Shown in pieces: positions 1 to 6,841 of a stretch of 28,204 nt of DNA. Source of the stretch: a virus; the IMG/VR virus record IMGVR_UViG_3300035662_001808, positions 1-28,204 of that record; one strand, written 5' to 3'. Position 1 is the first letter of the stretch. Each line of letters opens with the position of its first letter. Both the position numbers and the translations under genes were made by a program. Under the pieces are notes generated by a model that saw only the letters and a list, made by a program, of their open reading frames with translations, was not told where the DNA came from and ran no database searches.

Positions 1-792
1 CACCTCCACACCAGCCGCATCAATCACGCTTTGCAGGTATTTCGTAGCCTCCTTGTTGGTGTCATAGAAATGCCCAGCCGCCTCCACTCCCAGCAGATAC
101 AAACCAGCCATGTGAACGCCAACTGCTCTTTCAAGCACGCAGCCAACTTCACCGGCCAGATGAACAGCCCAGCCGCTTATGCAGTGGGTCGTTTCGCAGG
201 TGTGCCAGTCGTACATGTACAGTGCACCCGGCTGCAGCGCAGCTCGGGCTACGGCGAGCAATCGAGCGGGAGCGTCTGCGGCAATTTTGAGTCCAATGAC
301 GCCGCTGAGGTCGGCGCGCGTGAGGTAGGCGCCCGTGAGGTTGGCGCGCGTGAGGTAGGCGCCCGTGAGGTCGGCGCGCGTGAGGTAGGCGCCCGTGAGG
401 TTGGCGCCCGTGAGGTAGGCGCCCGTGAGGTCGGCGCCCGTGAGGTCGGCGCCCGTGAGGTTGGCGCCCGTGAGGTAGGCGCCCGTGAGGTTGGCGCCCG
501 TGAGGTAGGCGCGCGTGAGGTAGGCGCCCGTGAGGTCGGCGCCCGTGAGGTTGGCGCCCGTGAGGTCGGCGCCCGTGAGGTTGGCGCGCGTGAGGTAGGC
601 GCTAGGTCTTTGCAGTCGCTTACCCGTGCTCGAATCACTCAGCCACTGCGCGTGCAGTGCCAGGTCATCGGCTGTGATTGTGTCGGTGCTCATGGTGCGA
701 AAGGGTGGGTTGATGAACAGTTGGCCTTCATGCAGGAATCCGCCGGTGCCCAGGCTGGGCGGATACCAGGTGCCGGCGGTGGTGATGGTCAT
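1..792 (-). CDS. Pentapeptide-repeat protein, 3' end cut by window edge
   Basis: The protein has a short N-terminus, about 20 tandem pentapeptides of the form A-(D/N/Y)-L-T-(G/R), and a C-terminal domain with the motif HTCETTHCISGW and a tail like AGHFYDTNKEATKYL. The reading frame is still open at base 1, so the end is missing. Pentapeptide repeats are known to fold as right-handed quadrilateral beta-helices; some members mimic DNA and bind gyrase, but nothing here shows that role. The start at 792 overlaps the stop of the upstream gene (ATGA) and follows a G-rich stretch. An in-frame ATG at 693 lines up better with the paralogue at 3155-3826 and may be the true start. It is the last visible gene of the leftward operon. 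Confidence 0.8.
   Translation of the reverse strand, partial: MTITTAGTWYPPSLGTGGFLHEGQLFINPPFRTMSTDTITADDLALHAQWLSDSSTGKRLQRPSAYLTRANLTGADLTGANLTGADLTGAYLTRAYLTGANLTGAYLTGANLTGADLTGADLTGAYLTGANLTGAYLTRADLTGAYLTRANLTGAYLTRADLSGVIGLKIAADAPARLLAVARAALQPGALYMYDWHTCETTHCISGWAVHLAGEVGCVLERAVGVHMAGLYLLGVEAAGHFYDTNKEATKYLQSVIDAAGVEV
307..606 (-). repeat. 20 x 15-bp tandem repeat coding the pentapeptides
   Basis: Twenty contiguous 15-bp units read GAGGTNGGCGCNCGT on the plus strand. Apart from the last unit, they differ only at two positions, giving D/N/Y in pentapeptide position 2 and G/R in position 5. The array lies inside the pentapeptide-repeat gene. Open frames read across it in other frames (for example repeated VGARE or PTSRA) are by-products of the repeat. 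Confidence 0.95.
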
Positions 793-971
793 GCCGCCAC
801 CCCCTTGAAGCGGCTCAGGATGTGCTCTCGGTAGTTGAAGAACTGCGCCTCTGCTGGTGGTGCACCAGATGGCAGCCAATCGGCATGGAGATGAGACCAT
901 TCCCGCCAACAGCCCGATGCCCAACACCAGTGGCGGCCATTCATCTGGGCATGGTCAAGGTGGGGGGTCAT
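789..971 (-). CDS. Small unknown phage protein (60 aa)
   Basis: I do not recognise this protein. It is Trp- and His-rich in its first half (HWCW, GCWREW) and ends in a basic segment, SRFKGVAA. Support for it being real is positional: its ATG overlaps the stop of the methyltransferase gene, and its stop overlaps the ATG of the pentapeptide-repeat gene, both as ATGA. That is the coupling pattern used through this operon. It has no signal peptide or membrane segment. It could still be a chance frame. Confidence 0.5.
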   Translation of the reverse strand: MTPHLDHAQMNGRHWCWASGCWREWSHLHADWLPSGAPPAEAQFFNYREHILSRFKGVAA

Positions 972-2401
972 GCCGCCACCTCATGCCGCCTGCGCTGCTT
1001 CGGCCGGCGGTGCTGCTCCGGCAGCACCTGGCCCTTGATTCGCGCATACCTCGCGTTCACCGCCGCCCAGACTTCCTCGTCCTTGAACTCGAAGTGCACC
1101 GTGCCCTTCTTGTATGCACGGAACCGGAAGAAGCCCCACTCATACCACTTACCAGGCCAGAACACACCATCAGCAGGCTTGACGGGTTGGCCCACCTCGT
1201 CGTACTTCCGGCCGGTGATGAAACACAGCGCCTTGATCAGGTCCTGGATCTCATCCGCCTGGCTGCCGTAGGTCAGCACCCGTACGTACTCGCCGCACCA
1301 TGCTGGTTCAGCCATGTAGGACCGGATGAAGCGCCGGTTGAGCATGTAACCCGAGTTGGTCACCCAGCCCTCCACACCGAACCGGTTCCCCTTGGTGTGC
1401 TTCGTCAGGCTGTCGATCGCCTGCTCTACCGCACGATCCACCCTGGCCTCTTGCGTGCCGGCGACGATCTGCAGCATCCGGTAGATGTTCCGCTCGGTGA
1501 ACGGGATCCGGCTCTGTTTCTCCACGAACTGGTTGATGTCCTTGGCCAGCTGCGACGTGGCCAGCTGCGTCGGCAGGAACTCAGCGAAGACGTGTTTCCA
1601 TGCCGCCTTCTGCAGATCCTTCCTGAACCGGTTGCGCGTTACCGGTGCACCTTCGACGGTGACCTGTAAGCCCAGCTCCTGGCCGAAGAACCCATCCAGC
1701 ACGCTGCGCAGCCTGGTGCCGGCCTCCACCTGCTCATCGAAAATCCGGCACGCCTCCACATACCGCTGCACGATGTCACTGCTGCGGCGGTACTGGATCA
1801 ACCCCTCGCCTTGGGCCTCGATGTCGTCGGGGCCTAGGTAGAAGCCGTCGAACTCATCAGCGCCGCTTACACGTTGGCCAGGCTTGGTGAGCCGCACCAG
1901 CCCGACGCTCACCTTGGTGGGACGCTCGGCGGTGGTGAAGCACTCGCCCAGATCGTCCAGGCTGCCGTATGCCTCGATCAGCTTGGCCAGCTGTAGCTGC
2001 AGCCCACGGAACACGCCTGAGACGGTGTTCCAGTTGCACAGCGCCACGATCTCGCACCCAGGCGGGGCGATCTCCCAAGCGTGCAAAATGTGGGCCTCGT
2101 CCGCCGAGAACGGCGGGTTCATCACGATCAGCTCGATGTGGCTGACCTGATGGGCCTCCACCAGCAGGAAGTCATGCCCCAGGTAGTAACCGCCCCGCAG
2201 GCTGGTCAGCATGTCCCGCAGCTGCGGTTCCTTCTCGCACCACAGCACCTCCGCCGCGCCACGCTCCAGGCACTCCCGCACCAGGTTCCCTGAGCCGGCG
2301 CTGGGCTCCAGCACCGTCTTGCCCCGCAGGTCGAGCGGGTCGAGCATCTCGGCCGCTACCTCGGGTGGGGTGGGGTAGAAGTCGGGGTTCAGGAAACTCA
2401 T
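968..2401 (-). CDS. DNA adenine N6-methyltransferase with DUF4942-like C-terminus
   Basis: This 477-aa protein probably methylates adenine in DNA using S-adenosylmethionine. The N-terminus has the FYPTP lead-in (residues 8-12) typical of phage N6 methyltransferases, a SAM-binding motif VLEPSAGSGNL (30-40), and the catalytic NPPF motif (95-98). The C-terminal half, with features such as WYEWGFFRF and GTVHFEFKD, resembles the DUF4942 domain seen in phage and plasmid methyltransferases. No restriction partner is next to it, so it is probably a solitary methylase, perhaps protecting phage DNA or marking it for regulation. It is coupled by ATGA overlaps on both sides. Confidence 0.85.
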   Translation of the reverse strand: MSFLNPDFYPTPPEVAAEMLDPLDLRGKTVLEPSAGSGNLVRECLERGAAEVLWCEKEPQLRDMLTSLRGGYYLGHDFLLVEAHQVSHIELIVMNPPFSADEAHILHAWEIAPPGCEIVALCNWNTVSGVFRGLQLQLAKLIEAYGSLDDLGECFTTAERPTKVSVGLVRLTKPGQRVSGADEFDGFYLGPDDIEAQGEGLIQYRRSSDIVQRYVEACRIFDEQVEAGTRLRSVLDGFFGQELGLQVTVEGAPVTRNRFRKDLQKAAWKHVFAEFLPTQLATSQLAKDINQFVEKQSRIPFTERNIYRMLQIVAGTQEARVDRAVEQAIDSLTKHTKGNRFGVEGWVTNSGYMLNRRFIRSYMAEPAWCGEYVRVLTYGSQADEIQDLIKALCFITGRKYDEVGQPVKPADGVFWPGKWYEWGFFRFRAYKKGTVHFEFKDEEVWAAVNARYARIKGQVLPEQHRRPKQRRRHEVAA

Positions 2402-2778
2402 CCCACCCCCCGCAGATGCAGCGCCTTGCCAGTGCCGCTACACGCACCGCACTCCCGGTAGGTGGTGCCATTGATGCCGGTTGACTTGACCTGCTGGCCG
2501 CTGCCGCCGCAGTGACTGCACAGCCCGGTCTCGTTCTCCCAGCAGATGCGGGCCTGTTTCACCTCGTCGGCGGTGATCACAACCCGTTCCAGCTGGCCCA
2601 GCGGTGGCCACTTCGGCCGGCCTTTCCGTGGTCCGCGTGAGTAGGTGCCGATCGGCACAGCGCCACGCAGGTAGAACCCCAGGTCGCGGTCAAGGCAGCC
2701 ATAGATCCGTGGCTGCCAGTCAGCAGGCAGGCCATGTACACGCCGCGCTGCAATGGCGTGGATGTCGGGTGCACTCAC
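2398..2778 (-). CDS. Phage protein with DnaJ-type CxxCxGxG zinc finger
   Basis: This 126-aa protein carries two CxxCxGxG motifs near its C-terminus (CSHCGGSG and CGACSGTG), about 15 residues apart, as in the cysteine-rich zinc-binding domain of DnaJ. There is no J domain, so it is not a DnaJ co-chaperone. The N-terminal part is basic and has no recognised fold. Small proteins of this kind are common in phage early operons and their function is unknown. Both ends overlap neighbours by ATGA, so it is probably translated with the methyltransferase. Confidence 0.75.
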   Translation of the reverse strand: MSAPDIHAIAARRVHGLPADWQPRIYGCLDRDLGFYLRGAVPIGTYSRGPRKGRPKWPPLGQLERVVITADEVKQARICWENETGLCSHCGGSGQQVKSTGINGTTYRECGACSGTGKALHLRGVG

Positions 2779-2978
2779 CTCCCCACCTCCTGCAGCACAC
2801 GCCGCAGCAGCTCAGCCATGCTCTCACCAGGCATCAAAAACGCCCTGAGCCGTTCCACTTCCGTAAGCGGAAGCACCACCGTTAAACGGCGGGTTTCTCC
2901 TTTTGTCATTGCTTGATCACTCGTTGGTGGTTGTGTAGCCAGCCGCTCCATCGCGGCGATCGTGGAGGGGTCAATCAT
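2775..2978 (-). CDS. Small ribbon-helix-helix-like protein (67 aa)
   Basis: The C-terminal half has the outline of a ribbon-helix-helix DNA-binding protein: a basic beta strand (RRLTVVLP) followed by two helices (TEVERLRAFL, SMAELLRRVLQEV). Such proteins usually bind as dimers to short operators. I chose the start MIDPST at 2978, which overlaps the end of the upstream CxxC gene by 8 bases. Longer upstream in-frame starts would run across that gene. An internal start at MTKGETRR would leave only the RHH core. It could regulate its own operon, but no operator is assigned. Confidence 0.65.
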   Translation of the reverse strand: MIDPSTIAAMERLATQPPTSDQAMTKGETRRLTVVLPLTEVERLRAFLMPGESMAELLRRVLQEVGR

Positions 2979-3162
2979 CAATCGCGCTCCATTCACCGCA
3001 CCACCGCACCGCAGGGCACCGTGCTGGGTACTGCGGGCTGGTGCTCGGCCTCGGCGCATGACGGCAACACAGATTCACCGTCAAGTTGTCATCACTGGCG
3101 CGTCGCCAATAGCGACAGTTGAAACAACTCTGCTGTTCCATTGGCGGGTAACGATCAGCCAT
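2971..3162 (-). CDS. Small CxxC zinc-ribbon-like phage protein (63 aa)
   Basis: The protein has the pattern CFNCRYW, then CCRHAP, then WCGEW. This is a familiar layout in very small phage proteins, thought to bind one metal ion through four Cys/His ligands. Their function is not known. The start at 3162 overlaps the stop of the pentapeptide-repeat gene by 8 bases; the upstream in-frame ATG would lie inside that gene. A similar CxNCRFW...ECGDY pattern occurs at the end of the membrane protein at 27625-27954. Confidence 0.75.
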   Translation of the reverse strand: MADRYPPMEQQSCFNCRYWRRASDDNLTVNLCCRHAPRPSTSPQYPARCPAVRWCGEWSAIDD

Positions 3163-3826
3163 CAGCCACCACCCCGCGCAAATACTCCAGCGCCTTCTCA
3201 TTCCTGTCATAGAAATGCTGATGCGCTTCTGTCCCTAGCAACAACAACCCAGCAAGTTCTGGACCCATCATTGACTCCATCAGCCGGCCAGGTTCGCCCG
3301 CCAAGTGAATAGCCCAGCCCGCAATGCAATGCGTGGTGCCGCATGTATGCCAATTGGACATCTGCAGCGCATCAGGTTGTAATGCTGCAGCGGCTACAGC
3401 TTTCAGGCGATCAGCTGCATCGGCTGCTATTGGTAGGCCGACGGCATCGCGCAGGTCGGCACCCCGCAGGAAGGCACCCCGCAGGACGGCACCCCGCAGG
3501 TCGGAATCGCGCAGGTCGGCATCGCGCAGGTCGGCACCCCGCAGGAAGGCACCCCGCAGGTCGGCACCCCGCAGGACGGCATCCCGCAGGTCGGCACCCC
3601 GCAGGTCGGCACCCCGCAGGAAGGCACCCCGCAGGAAGGCATCGCGCAGGACGGCACCCCGCAGGAAGGCATCGCGCAGGTCGGAATCGCGCAGGTCGGC
3701 ATCGCGCAGGAAGGCATCGCGCAGGTCGGAATCGCGCAGGTCGGCCCCGACTTTCACCAGTCGCACACCATCAGGTTCGCCGCGCAGCGATTTGGCGTGC
3801 AGCTCTAGTTCCTGTGCTGTAATCAT
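3155..3826 (-). CDS. Pentapeptide-repeat protein (complete paralogue)
   Basis: This 223-aa protein has an N-terminal lead (MITAQELELHAKSL), 20 pentapeptides of the form (A/S)-(D/F/V)-L-R-(D/G) at about residues 28-127, and a C-terminal domain with HTCGTTHCIAGWAIHLAGE and a tail HQHFYDRNEKALEYL. The same N- and C-terminal signatures occur in the truncated protein at the left edge, so the two are paralogues in one operon. Aromatic and aliphatic residues (F, V) alternate with D at position 2, unlike the D/N/Y of the other copy. Its role is unknown; DNA mimicry is a family possibility only. It overlaps the genes on both sides. Confidence 0.85.
   Translation of the reverse strand: MITAQELELHAKSLRGEPDGVRLVKVGADLRDSDLRDAFLRDADLRDSDLRDAFLRGAVLRDAFLRGAFLRGADLRGADLRDAVLRGADLRGAFLRGADLRDADLRDSDLRGAVLRGAFLRGADLRDAVGLPIAADAADRLKAVAAAALQPDALQMSNWHTCGTTHCIAGWAIHLAGEPGRLMESMMGPELAGLLLLGTEAHQHFYDRNEKALEYLRGVVADG
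3446..3745 (-). repeat. 20 x 15-bp degenerate tandem repeat coding pentapeptides
   Basis: Twenty 15-bp units, on the plus strand built around GCAGG(T/A)(C/A)GG(C/A)A(C/T)C(C/G)C, code for the A-D/F/V-L-R-D/G pentapeptides. The units are more varied than those of the array at 307-606. Long overlapping frames on the other strand (runs of HPAGR and the like) come from this periodicity. Confidence 0.9.
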
Positions 3827-4098
3827 TGGTTGTCTCCGTTGTTGGTCTCTGTTGCCACCACCCCGCGCAACGAGCGCAACAGGATCGTGTTCATCCCCGC
3901 GCCGTTCAACTGGCCAATCTGTGCATCGATCAGCGCCAGCACCCTGAACCGTTCAGCCATCGTCGCCTCTACCCAAGCAGCCCTCACACGGTCGTCCACA
4001 GTGAGGGTCTCCATCGCATGGGCTGTTGCGGTCTCCCGTTGCTCTAGCTCCAGCAGCAACGTGTCGAGCTGCTGCTTTACCTGTGTGATGTTGTCCAT
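3823..4098 (-). CDS. Small helical protein of unknown function (91 aa)
   Basis: I do not recognise a family. Residues 5-35 are rich in Q, L and E with heptad-like spacing (VKQQLDTLLLELEQRE), so a coiled coil is likely. There is no membrane segment. It begins 2 bases after the SSB stop, and its stop overlaps the pentapeptide-repeat start (ATGA), so it belongs to the early operon. It may be a small partner of the recombination genes, but only position suggests this. Confidence 0.6.
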   Translation of the reverse strand: MDNITQVKQQLDTLLLELEQRETATAHAMETLTVDDRVRAAWVEATMAERFRVLALIDAQIGQLNGAGMNTILLRSLRGVVATETNNGDNQ

Positions 4099-4100
4099 GA

Positions 4101-4487
4101 TCAGAACGGCGGATCTTCGTCAGGCACATACCCGCCGCCACCGTTGCTGGCTGGTGCGGCCGGATGGCTCTCGTTGTCACCCTTGCTGCCAAGCAGGCTC
4201 AGGCGCTCCACGTTCACCACGAACTTCTGCCGTTTTTCACCGGTCGTCTTGTCCACCCACCGCTCGGTAGACAGCCGACCGGTCACAGCAATCTGGCTGC
4301 CCTTCTTCACATAATCAGCCGCGATCTGTGCAGTCTTGCCCCAGATCTTCAACTCAAACCAGTCCGGCTCATCACCTTTCTTGGCAGCATTCACCGCCAA
4401 GCTCAGATTGGCAACCATGCTGCCGCTCTCGAAATACTTAAGCTCCGGGTCGTGGCCGGCCCGGCCGACCAAAGTGATCACATTCAT
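4101..4487 (-). CDS. ssb: Single-stranded DNA-binding protein
   Basis: This 128-aa protein is an OB-fold SSB. It opens with MNVITLVGRAGHDPEL, has the WFELKIWGKTAQ core strand and GSQIAVTGRLSTERW, and ends in a flexible Gly-rich stretch and the acidic tip DEDPPF. That tip corresponds to the conserved tail with which bacterial SSBs recruit repair and replication proteins. It probably coats ssDNA during phage replication and recombination. It lies downstream of the exonuclease gene, as expected for a phage recombination module. There is a 29-base gap to the preceding gene and no obvious Shine-Dalgarno. Confidence 0.93.
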   Translation of the reverse strand: MNVITLVGRAGHDPELKYFESGSMVANLSLAVNAAKKGDEPDWFELKIWGKTAQIAADYVKKGSQIAVTGRLSTERWVDKTTGEKRQKFVVNVERLSLLGSKGDNESHPAAPASNGGGGYVPDEDPPF

Positions 4488-4516
4488 GGGATTTCAGTTC
4501 TGGAAGTGGATGGTAA

Positions 4517-5179
4517 TCAGTCAGCCCAACCGGCAGGTGCCGGGGCTGTCTCTGCTGGTGCTGGTTCGGCGGTCGCATTGAATGCCGCCACCTTCTCTGC
4601 GTCGATGCCGTTGCGCACGATGTAAACCAACGTGTTCTCAGACAGATCCGCCAGGCTGGTATGGGCACCGTCGCTGGCCTTGAGGCATAGCGCCTCGATG
4701 CCAGCATTGGTCAGGCCAGCCTTCCTGCACTCCGCCAACGCAGCTGCAGCAGGTGTTGGCGCAGCAGTGTCCGGTGCTGGTGCCGGTGCCGGTGCCTTCA
4801 GTGGCTGCACCTTGTACGGCGATCGCTTCTGGCGCGTCACGGTGAGCGCAATCGACAGCGGACTATCCAGATCAGACAAGTGACTAATCCGTATCCCGCC
4901 AACCTTGATTCCGCCGTAACTCACCTCAGGGTCACGGAACAACGTCATGCTCCGGCCGATGTAGCCCTTTGCATCAGCACCCCAGGCCGCTACCAGCACC
5001 CTGCGCATGCTCTTGCACGGATACCACGGCTTGCCTTGGTCGCCGTCGTAGCTGATCGCTACCGGCTGCTCATTGTTGCCGGCCGCCACCTTCGTAACCA
5101 CAATCGTCTTCGGCCCAGCAATCAAATCATCACTGGTCAGCTGGTTACTCTTAGCCTCCAGCGTTGGGGTCATGTCCAT
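4517..5179 (-). CDS. Conserved phage protein between Exo and SSB, unknown function
   Basis: The N-terminal ~125 residues look like a conserved phage domain: DLIAGPKTIVVTKV, then PWYPCKSMRRVLVAAWG, then GYIGRSMTLFRDPEVSYGG, then GGIRISHLSDL. A Pro/Ala linker follows (about 128-150), then a small helical domain and an Ala/Pro-rich tail. I recall similar proteins beside phage recombination genes but know no assigned activity. Its place between YqaJ exonuclease and SSB is where many phages encode the annealing protein (RecT, Erf or Beta), and no motif of those families is seen. It starts 2 bases after the exonuclease stop. Confidence 0.75.
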   Translation of the reverse strand: MDMTPTLEAKSNQLTSDDLIAGPKTIVVTKVAAGNNEQPVAISYDGDQGKPWYPCKSMRRVLVAAWGADAKGYIGRSMTLFRDPEVSYGGIKVGGIRISHLSDLDSPLSIALTVTRQKRSPYKVQPLKAPAPAPAPDTAAPTPAAAALAECRKAGLTNAGIEALCLKASDGAHTSLADLSENTLVYIVRNGIDAEKVAAFNATAEPAPAETAPAPAGWAD

Positions 5180-5181
5180 AA

Positions 5182-5859
5182 TCAGATCACAATCTCCTGT
5201 TCAGGTTGGATAACTTCAGTTGGTGGATACTCTTTCGCGATCTGCTGGTACACAACCAACATCCCCGCTAGCTGTTCCTCAGCCGCCTGCGCAGCCAATA
5301 TCAGCTGCGCAATCGTGATCTCATCACGCTTGCACCGCTTCCGGAATAGGGGCAGTCCAGGTACATACGAAATGAAATCGCACCATGCGCGACCGCTTAC
5401 CGCTAACCCCGTCATCACCTGCGGCATGTACTCCGCAGGCACCTCATTGGTCAGCAATGACTTGAGGTGCGTCTTAGCCCGTGGTGACTTGATCTCAATG
5501 ATCCCGTCATCACCCACCAGCCCATCCGGTGAATACCCCAGCGTGATGCCGTTCATCTCGCACGTGATGAATCCGCATTCACGCACGAATCCGTAATGCT
5601 CCTGGTACAGGTCGCGGGCATACGGTTCCAGCAGATGGCCCCTTGCCATGTCGTCGTTGTAGAAAGACGACTCGGTGGTGCCGGTGATCCGTTCCGCCAG
5701 CAACTGGTACAGCTGCCCACGGCTGGTGTCATTTGATGCAGGCTTGCCTGTTGCCGTGATCAGCCTTGAAATGGCACTGGCGGTGATCATCCCCCGCCGC
5801 AGATCATGCCATTCGTCCGTGCCTTGCTCGATGTCGTAGTGGTAGACCGGCTCAGGCAT
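5182..5859 (-). CDS. YqaJ/lambda-Exo-type recombination exonuclease
   Basis: This 225-aa protein should resect double-stranded DNA ends to make single strands for annealing-type recombination. The PD-(D/E)XK signature is visible: GHLLEPYAR (E78), GYSPDG (D112) and IIEIKSP (E122, K124). The opening, QGTDEWHDLRRGMITAS, is typical of YqaJ viral recombinases. I chose the start MPEPVYHYD at 5859, which has a GAGGTG site upstream and overlaps the preceding gene by 8 bases. The longer in-frame start at 5940 would run deep into that gene. It forms a recombination cassette with the next two genes. Confidence 0.92.
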   Translation of the reverse strand: MPEPVYHYDIEQGTDEWHDLRRGMITASAISRLITATGKPASNDTSRGQLYQLLAERITGTTESSFYNDDMARGHLLEPYARDLYQEHYGFVRECGFITCEMNGITLGYSPDGLVGDDGIIEIKSPRAKTHLKSLLTNEVPAEYMPQVMTGLAVSGRAWCDFISYVPGLPLFRKRCKRDEITIAQLILAAQAAEEQLAGMLVVYQQIAKEYPPTEVIQPEQEIVI

Positions 5860-6253
5860 TGGGCACCTCGCGGTCGGGAAGATCCCCCACCTCATTCCAG
5901 TCGGGGAGGTCTTCGGATGACGTCCATGCAGTGCCGTCATCGGCTACCGCATAGATCGCCGTGCCATTTGGGTGCCAGACCAGCTGGACAAACTTCCGCT
6001 TACCGGCTGCAGCCTGCTCTGGCACGGGCGCGGCTGGCAGGGTGATGGGGCGGGGGTCCGCAGCAACAGCCGGCGCCCAGTATTCATAGCCGCTGGCTTG
6101 GCTCAGCTGAATCACTCTGCAGTATACGTCTGTCTTCCGCACCACAAGCTCTTCATCCTCGTCTAGGTCCGCAATGGTCGGCGGACACTCCGAGTACAGG
6201 ATCCACTGCCCATTAACGCCAGGCAGTTGGCGGGCTTCAGTCGGGTGGGGCAT
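5852..6253 (-). CDS. Unknown protein, first gene of the leftward operon
   Basis: This 133-aa protein is not recognised. It is acidic and has a possible beta-rich C-terminal part (GTAIYAVADDGTAW) and a Pro/Ala stretch near the middle. The start is well supported: AGGAGG lies 3 bases upstream of the ATG, and a promoter-like TTGCAG-N17-TAGGCT lies just before that. Its stop overlaps the exonuclease start. As leading gene it might be an accessory protein of the recombination module, but that is inference from position. Confidence 0.7.
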   Translation of the reverse strand: MPHPTEARQLPGVNGQWILYSECPPTIADLDEDEELVVRKTDVYCRVIQLSQASGYEYWAPAVAADPRPITLPAAPVPEQAAAGKRKFVQLVWHPNGTAIYAVADDGTAWTSSEDLPDWNEVGDLPDREVPNA

Positions 6254-6277
6254 GAGCCTCCTAGGTGGGACCCCGCT

Positions 6278-6306
6278 AGCCTAGCGCAGCAATTCCGAAT
6301 CTGCAA
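6278..6306 (-). promoter_or_regulatory. Promoter with shared operator-like element (site A)
   Basis: Reading leftward, TTGCAG (6306-6301), a 17-base spacer and TAGGCT (6283-6278) form a sigma70-type promoter, about 25 bases before the start at 6253. The spacer carries GGAATTGCTGCGC. The stretch GGAATTGCTGCGCTAGGCT matches the plus-strand site at 10846-10864 at 17 of 19 bases. It probably drives the long leftward operon under control shared with the primase operon. Confidence 0.6.
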
Positions 6307-6345
6307 CACCCTTGGCCTGACGGTCGTCTTGGGTTTCCATGCCCG

Positions 6346-6371
6346 GACACTACCGCAGCAATTCCGGCCTA
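6346..6371 (-). promoter_or_regulatory. Second copy of the shared element (site B)
   Basis: On the minus strand this reads CCGGAATTGCTGCGGTAGTGT. It shares the core GGAATTGCTGCG-TAG with site A, 66-68 bases away, and with site C at 10841-10864. It lies at the 3' end of the VRR-NUC gene and upstream of the leftward operon, so it could be a second promoter or a second operator for the same regulator. It has no good -35 box. Confidence 0.5.
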
Positions 6372-6761
6372 GCCCCTGAGCAGCTCCTCTGCCTCACCAA
6401 CGCTGCGTGCAATGCCGGCACATGCACCAGCCTTGCGTGCTGCCTCCAAAAACCGTTCCTGTTCCGGAGATGGTCTGCCCCTCTGCGACTTCACCTCCAC
6501 CGCCACGAACTGCGCAATTCCAGATTCGGTAGTGCGCCATCCAACTAGGTCGCTGCTGCCCACGCACAACCCGGCATGCAACGGCCGCCCCTGCCGGATC
6601 ACCACGTCACCCGGCTGCAGCTGGGCAGCCACGGCTCGCAGGTTCCCCGGGGTGATGCGTGTGGACTGCCCTGCCCATCCCGTGCCCACGTTGTTCCTGA
6701 ACAGCCGTACAGGGCCTCTCGCGCAGGCCAAGAGGATGCGTTGCTGGATTTGCAGTTCCAC
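6369..6761 (-). CDS. VRR-NUC domain nuclease
   Basis: This is a small single-domain nuclease of the VRR-NUC (PD-(D/E)XK) family, often encoded by phages and thought to cut branched or structured DNA. Visible signatures are VRLFRNNVGTGW near the N-terminus, then GSSDLVGW (metal-binding D), FVAVEVKSQRG (the ExK pair) and PSPEQERFL. I chose GTG at 6761, which gives 130 aa and falls about 10 bases after a predicted transcription start; a TTG at 6842 would give 157 aa but would cross the promoter. It may resolve replication or recombination intermediates made by the Exo/SSB module downstream. Confidence 0.85.
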   Translation of the reverse strand: MELQIQQRILLACARGPVRLFRNNVGTGWAGQSTRITPGNLRAVAAQLQPGDVVIRQGRPLHAGLCVGSSDLVGWRTTESGIAQFVAVEVKSQRGRPSPEQERFLEAARKAGACAGIARSVGEAEELLRG

Positions 6762-6778
6762 AACGAGATCGTTATAAT
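6750..6778 (+). promoter_or_regulatory. Sigma70-type promoter for the HNH gene
   Basis: TTGCAG (6750-6755), a 17-base spacer and a perfect TATAAT (6773-6778) face the HNH gene, whose ATG is at 6842. The -35 box lies inside the start of the VRR-NUC gene. Confidence 0.65.
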
Positions 6779-6805
6779 TAATAAGTGAGGCCCGCGCTGC
6801 GTCAA
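6778..6805 (-). promoter_or_regulatory. Divergent promoter for the VRR-NUC gene
   Basis: Leftward, TTGACG (6805-6800), a 16-base spacer and TATTAA (6783-6778) form a plausible promoter ending next to the -10 box of the HNH promoter. It predicts a short leader before the GTG at 6761, which favours that start. The two promoters share one AT-rich segment and could compete. Confidence 0.5.
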
Positions 6806-6841
6806 CAGCCGAGCCGGTGGCACCAATCGAGTGAGCGACCA

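Noticed and set aside
307-606. Short regular repeats resembling a CRISPR array
   Set aside because: Units are 15 bases with no spacers, stay in frame and encode pentapeptides.
31-834. Long plus-strand frame and a minus-strand frame at 249-638 across the 15-bp repeats
   Set aside because: Both give monotonous VGARE or PTSRA runs in the wrong frame; the pentapeptide frame on the minus strand matches its paralogue at both ends.
857-1669. 270-aa plus-strand frame
   Set aside because: It lies antisense to the methyltransferase gene, which has clear motifs in its own frame.
3324-3947. Plus-strand Arg/Ser/Pro-rich frames and a Cys-rich minus frame at 3427-3717
   Set aside because: They are repeat-driven shadows of the pentapeptide-repeat gene at 3155-3826.
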